Shown here: positions 60,171 through 64,000 of the stretch, one piece after another | How the letters are laid out: each line of letters opens with the position of its first letter | Position numbering within the stretch: the first letter of the stretch is position 1 | Assembly: GCF_017487345.1 (NCBI RefSeq) | Contig: NZ_CP062006.1 | Span: 1,494,001 to 1,558,000 of the forward strand | DNA length: 64,000 bases | Direction of reading: 5' to 3' | Source of the DNA: Brevundimonas pondensis | GTDB lineage: Bacteria; Pseudomonadota; Alphaproteobacteria; Caulobacterales; Caulobacteraceae | The notes under the pieces: model-generated | Seen by the model: the letters and a program-made list of their open reading frames with translations, nothing else | The model's database searches: none | Told to the model about the DNA's origin: nothing | Program-made: the position numbers and the translations under genes

Positions 60171-63144
60171 GGAACTCGCCCCCGCGAAACTCGATAATGA
60201 AGTTGGCGCCGGTCAACGGGTGATCGTCCTCTTTCGAGGCATAGCGGATGCGATGTCCGCCACCGGCCAGATTGGCGCGGCTTAGATAGAGACCCACACC
60301 GCGACCTCCCCGAACGCGTCGGGTGAAGAACAGGCTAAAAAGGCTGCTTATGTCCTCCTCGGTCACGCCGGGGCCGTTGTCCGAGACGATGACCTGATTG
60401 TCCGCGGTGCTGAGAAGGATGCGGCGATCGTCGATTTCAGACGCGCTCAACCAGTAGACGCTGTTATTCAACAGGTTGATGAATACGGGCAACAATCGCG
60501 ACTTCTGGTCGTAGACGCGAAAAGCGCGGAAGCCGTCCGTCGCGTCCAGCTGAATACGGTTCTTAGCCAGTGGCAGTTTGAAGAAGTTTGAGAGGTAGTC
60601 GACGAAATATTCGCCCGTGATCCACTCGTGAACGCGTTCACCGGCAAGGCGGAGCGGCGACAGGAAGCGCAGTTGATCGGCGAGGCCCTCGTGTCCGAAG
60701 GCGATGTTTCCGGCGGCCTGTGAGACGCGAATGTCCGGCGGAAGCGCGTTCAGGCCTGAGACGATCATTTCATCGTAGCTTTCAAGCTCGTGACCGACAA
60801 TCTCAACGGCTATGCCCAGCTGGGCAAGGCCGTTGAGACGTTCGAGATCCGCGCGCAACTCTGAGATCTCCTCCATGCCGGCGGACGCCAAGCTCTGAAG
60901 GTCAATGCTCTCGCCTAGGCTTTCGAGCGCTCCGATATAGGGAACGAAAATGTCGGCGCTTTCCCTGTCCATCCGCTGCTGGACCTCGGCCAGAAGCCGC
61001 GAGGCCTCCAGTAGGCCTATAGCGCCGCTCTTCAGCCTCAGTTCGATGGCCTCGGCTGCCTGGTCAAAGGCCTCCTTCCGGCTCTGTAGCAGCTGCCGGA
61101 GCCGGTTAAACTCGCCTTTTTGGCGGGTGTCGATCTCGGCGCGCCAGGTCTCCACTCGGGCCGCGAACCTGTTGACCGCGCGCCGCCTTTGCTCAGCCAA
61201 CACGACCTCGGGCTCCGCGAGCACGGCGGCTTCAAGCGCTGCGTCGACGCCCGCGGCGAGATCGGCGATCCCTCGCTGAACTTCGCCGATCTCCCGGCGG
61301 TAATCATTGTACTCGTCCTCCAGAGCTCCCAGGGGTTTTGGCACCTCCGGAAGTTGATACTGCATCAGCTGCTGCTGGAGCCTTTCGACGGCGGCCTGGG
61401 CAGCGATCGCCGTACTTTCGTTGCTAACGGACAGAACACCCGCCTGGGCCGTCACCTCGGCCGCGAGTGCCGGAAGGCGGTCGCGATTGGCGCGCAGAGT
61501 TGTGCGGAATTGCAGGCGCAGGCGCTTCATCATCTTCTCGCGATCCACGACGGCCCTCGCCTTGGCGTTCGCGTCCTGGATGTCGGGAAGCAGCTCTTTG
61601 CGCAGGTCGGAAGCGGTGCCGAAGAAGCGACGCGCCGACACCATCAGGATGTTACTGACGATGCCCTTGAGCGCCTTGGCCGCGCGGTTGTCGAGCAGCC
61701 CTTCCCGGCCTGCCTTGTCCCGCAGGTTCGGATTTCGCCGCCGGCTGAGGGCGATGCGGCCGAACATCTGCCGGTGATTCCAGAACTCTCGGCCAGCGTG
61801 TCGGGTACGCCGGGATTCGATCTCGAAAAAGTCGTTGTCGGGACGACCGAACGGCAGGACTCGAAGACCGTCGCGGTACATTAGAAACCCCGCGTATCGC
61901 TCCGCCAGATCATCATATAGCCTGAACTCGTCGGCAGTCTGCGTCGTGTTCCGTTTCGAGAACTCCATTGAGGCGATGAAAAGGTCAAACGGCCCGACGA
62001 AGGTGTCGGCACGATCGGGTATGCCGATGTCGCTGGCCGGCCGAATCTCGACCTCCTCCTCAAGCCACCTGCCGAAAGCCTTCACGCGGCCGCGGAAGAC
62101 GCCAGCCGCGTCAATTTGGCCTTCGATATGGTGTTCCAACTGCTCGAGCTGGAAGCGCGAAAGCTGTCGATCCGAACCCAGAACCCAGTGTTCTCCCACG
62201 AGCGGGATGGTGCGGACGGCGTAGCGGAAGTGCGGATCGACTGCGTTGAGCTCTGGACGCGTCGGATCAACGTAGGGGTCCACGAAACCGGCGAGCGTCT
62301 CGTGGAATCGATCAATGGCAGCCACAGCGGACTGGTCTGCGGTCTTCCGATCCAGGCACAGGGCGGTAAGATCATAGCCAACGCCAGCCAGGATTAGGGC
62401 CGTGCCCTGGGCGTCGCCGTCCGACCACACGCTCCAGCGCTCCAAATGCCTCTCGTCTAGCCAAAGGTTGCTCAGGCCCGCACGAATGGCCTCCGAGGGT
62501 GCCGTGGTCCGCCCGGCCGAACCGGCCTCCCGCTCAGCCTCGTAGAGGGCATCGAATGAAGCCCAGGCGGCCGAGACCCGTGCCGCTCGGACGGGATCCG
62601 TTCCGCCCGACAGATTCTCCAGCAGCTGCGACACGAGGGCGGGGAGACTCCGTAGGATCTCGACAGGATCGTCGATCTCGATAACCGGGACGCGGATGTC
62701 GGCCAGCGTCAGAAAAGGATTCTCGAACAGGCGCCAATCCACCAGGGCGCCGACACAGGGTTGACCGCGCCGCTTTGACAGCAACAGCAGCACCGGGGCC
62801 AGGTTTGCGCAGGACAACCGGCCGATGCCCTTTTGGCCCTGTTTGGGGCGGATCGGCAGGCCGTTGCGATCGCTAGCAGGCGTATCGCCGGAGGTCGCCT
62901 TGGATTCGGTGCCGACTACTAGCCAGCGGCGGATGAACTCGTCGCGGTTCATGCCGTGGCCGTCGTCAAGGATCGTCGCCACCCCGCTACCGTCGTCGTG
63001 GATGTTCAGCTCGACGTTGCGAGCGTAGGCGTCGAATGCATTCTTCCAGAGCTCCGACACAGCGGTCGGCGCATCAGCGATCTGTTCGCGTCCAAGGTGA
63101 TCGACCGTTCGGGCGGCGGTCTGGAAGGAAATCTGATTGATCAT
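60157..63144 (-). CDS. Large protein with two GHKL ATPase modules, sensor of the receiver pair
   Basis: 995 residues. The N-terminal Hsp90/MORC-like ATPase has the N box ELWKNAFDAYA (about 31), G1 DDGHGMN (about 60) and G2 GQKGIGRLS (about 104-112). A long helical, coiled-coil-rich middle part follows (about 540-760). The C-terminal unit looks like a histidine kinase: AVEIVGHELESYDE with a candidate phospho-His (about 785), the second N box INLLNNSVYWL (about 890), SDNGPGV (about 923) and GRGVGLYLS (about 951). Two such ATPases in one chain is unusual. It probably detects a signal through the N-terminal clamp and phosphorylates the receiver protein, whose gene follows. This function is inferred. 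Confidence 0.75.
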   Translation of the reverse strand: MINQISFQTAARTVDHLGREQIADAPTAVSELWKNAFDAYARNVELNIHDDGSGVATILDDGHGMNRDEFIRRWLVVGTESKATSGDTPASDRNGLPIRPKQGQKGIGRLSCANLAPVLLLLSKRRGQPCVGALVDWRLFENPFLTLADIRVPVIEIDDPVEILRSLPALVSQLLENLSGGTDPVRAARVSAAWASFDALYEAEREAGSAGRTTAPSEAIRAGLSNLWLDERHLERWSVWSDGDAQGTALILAGVGYDLTALCLDRKTADQSAVAAIDRFHETLAGFVDPYVDPTRPELNAVDPHFRYAVRTIPLVGEHWVLGSDRQLSRFQLEQLEHHIEGQIDAAGVFRGRVKAFGRWLEEEVEIRPASDIGIPDRADTFVGPFDLFIASMEFSKRNTTQTADEFRLYDDLAERYAGFLMYRDGLRVLPFGRPDNDFFEIESRRTRHAGREFWNHRQMFGRIALSRRRNPNLRDKAGREGLLDNRAAKALKGIVSNILMVSARRFFGTASDLRKELLPDIQDANAKARAVVDREKMMKRLRLQFRTTLRANRDRLPALAAEVTAQAGVLSVSNESTAIAAQAAVERLQQQLMQYQLPEVPKPLGALEDEYNDYRREIGEVQRGIADLAAGVDAALEAAVLAEPEVVLAEQRRRAVNRFAARVETWRAEIDTRQKGEFNRLRQLLQSRKEAFDQAAEAIELRLKSGAIGLLEASRLLAEVQQRMDRESADIFVPYIGALESLGESIDLQSLASAGMEEISELRADLERLNGLAQLGIAVEIVGHELESYDEMIVSGLNALPPDIRVSQAAGNIAFGHEGLADQLRFLSPLRLAGERVHEWITGEYFVDYLSNFFKLPLAKNRIQLDATDGFRAFRVYDQKSRLLPVFINLLNNSVYWLSASEIDDRRILLSTADNQVIVSDNGPGVTEEDISSLFSLFFTRRVRGGRGVGLYLSRANLAGGGHRIRYASKEDDHPLTGANFIIEFRGGEFHEGS

Positions 63145-63785
63145 GAGGCCGATTCATACCGGGATTCAGTCACGGCAAAGCGTATCATCGATGTTCGATC
63201 GAACACCTTGATTTTTCACTTCCGGCTACCCGCCCATTCTTTGCCGATGCATCGTTGCCTTGGGAGGCGTCAAATGCAACCGAAGATTTTCTGTCGTTTG
63301 CGTCTGCAACTCTCGATCCGAACATCCAGGTCCAGGTGCGCTGGCTAGGCGGTCGGCGATACTCTTGCCCTTCATCTCGGGCTATCCAAGAAACTAACCG
63401 CACGCGAATTCGCGACCCATGCGGCCCAGACACGAGCTGCTTATCGTCGTCATGTCCAATGATCTGGAGAAATGGCCCGGTTGATCGCGCCTGCCAGCGC
63501 CCTGCGCCCGCCTTAGGTCAACTGCCTCGCAGAATTCTTCGCAGTCTGCGAGCCGTAAGTCCAACGCCGATCTGAAGACCAACTTCGGTGTCGGGGCATT
63601 CGGACCTTTGGCGCGGAGAAAAATTTAGGACCGTCTCTGACATCCTGCCGCTAGCATTTAGGGGCCAAGTCGCGCCAATTCGTCTCTCCACTGCGATGTT
63701 TCGAGTGGAGTTTTTGTGCGCGGTCCGAACCTGTCGTCTCTTCTACAAGTTGCGAGGCGGACTAGCCGGGCTGGCGCGCCCAACC
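63145..63785 (+). other. 641-bp region without a recognisable gene
   Basis: It holds the promoter side of the GHKL gene and then sequence of lower coding quality. Short open frames occur on both strands (for example 63255-63575 plus), but none shows a family motif or a good ribosome-binding site. It may be the decayed right margin of the accessory block. Confidence 0.4.
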
Positions 63786-63902
63786 TCAATCACTGTCCTG
63801 GGCGTCGACCAGTTCCTCGGCATGGGCCGCAGCGCCACCAACGTGGTTGGCAACGCCGTAGCCGCCGGCGTCATCGCCAAATGGGAGCAAGCCCCGCACT
63901 GA
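63786..63902 (+). pseudogene. C-terminal remnant of a DctA/GltP-like dicarboxylate symporter
   Basis: The last 38 codons before a TGA read LGVDQFLGMGRSATNVVGNA and VAAGVIAKWEQ, which match the conserved end of the dicarboxylate/amino-acid:cation symporter family (LGxDRFxxxxRxxxNxxGNxxAxxxVAKWE). The frame upstream shows none of the symporter body, so only the tail survives. It suggests that the accessory DNA has been inserted into, or recombined next to, a chromosomal transporter gene. Confidence 0.65.
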
Positions 63903-64000
63903 CGTGGCCGAACAGTCATCGGCCCTCGGTGCCGACGACGGGGCGACGCTGGCGCCGGAGGCTGCTGTCGCTGCGACCCAGCTGAGCCTTCTCATGTTTG

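Noticed and set aside
1..64000. CRISPR array
   Set aside because: No regularly spaced 20-50-bp repeats were seen on either strand and no cas gene is present.

Overview
The window is high-GC DNA from an alphaproteobacterium, most likely a member of Caulobacterales (Brevundimonas/Caulobacter-like) or a close sphingomonad-type relative. The main reasons are the lasso-peptide locus with an isopeptidase and TonB receptor, the DUF736/ArdC mobility genes, and the VirB-type conjugation operon. The genus is an inference, because no rRNA or complete housekeeping gene is present.

Layout. (1) 1-4.9 kb: heavy-metal resistance. The end of a periplasmic adaptor gene and a CzcA/CnrA-type RND pump run rightwards. 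They converge on a three-gene cnrYXH-like unit (anti-sigma, metal sensor, ECF sigma factor), and a strong hairpin lies between the two. (2) 5.08-5.34 kb: a 45-nt 3' fragment of tRNA-Asn, then three copies of a 9-bp repeat, then a tyrosine integrase. I read this as the left end of an integrated conjugative element; the intact tRNA-Asn is expected beyond the right edge. (3) 7-10.2 kb: a type II restriction-modification cassette (m5C methylase, HNH nuclease, Vsr, a 91-aa protein) and a small putative DNA-binding protein. (4) 10.3-13.8 kb: serine recombinase, ParB-like and RepB-like genes as one unit. (5) 13.8-18.0 kb: a nucleotidyltransferase-HEPN fusion coupled to a large SF1 helicase. (6) 18.6-21.6 kb: DUF736, ArdC, MobC and relaxase. 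(7) 21.9-28.3 kb: a tightly coupled five-gene GTPase-associated conflict system (metallophosphoesterase, GASH-like, two TRAFAC-like GTPases, GAP1-N1-like). (8) 28.4-29.8 kb: an IS110-family (IS1111-type) element with a likely guide-RNA region. (9) 30-33.9 kb: a nuclease-like membrane protein and McrBC. (10) 34.1-45.9 kb: conjugation genes, with an LPD7 protein, VirD4, and VirB11-10-9-8-7-6-5-4-3-2-1. (11) 46-58.2 kb: regulators and a complete lasso-peptide locus: two precursors with predicted Ala1 cores, B, C, isopeptidase, TonB receptor, FecR and an ECF sigma factor. (12) 58.25-63.1 kb: a two-gene system of a receiver-domain protein and a protein with two GHKL ATPase modules. (13) 63.1-64 kb: apparently non-coding sequence with a tail fragment of a DctA-like transporter.

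How it fits together. The relaxase, coupling protein and VirB genes make the element potentially self-transmissible. ArdC, the restriction-modification genes, McrBC, the helicase/HEPN pair, the GTPase system and the GHKL/receiver pair form a defence and counter-defence cargo. In the lasso locus the peptide is made by B and C. It is predicted to be imported by the TonB receptor, sensed through FecR/sigma and linearised by the isopeptidase. The most promising little-studied systems are the five-gene GTPase operon, the twin Ala1 lasso peptides and the GHKL/receiver pair.
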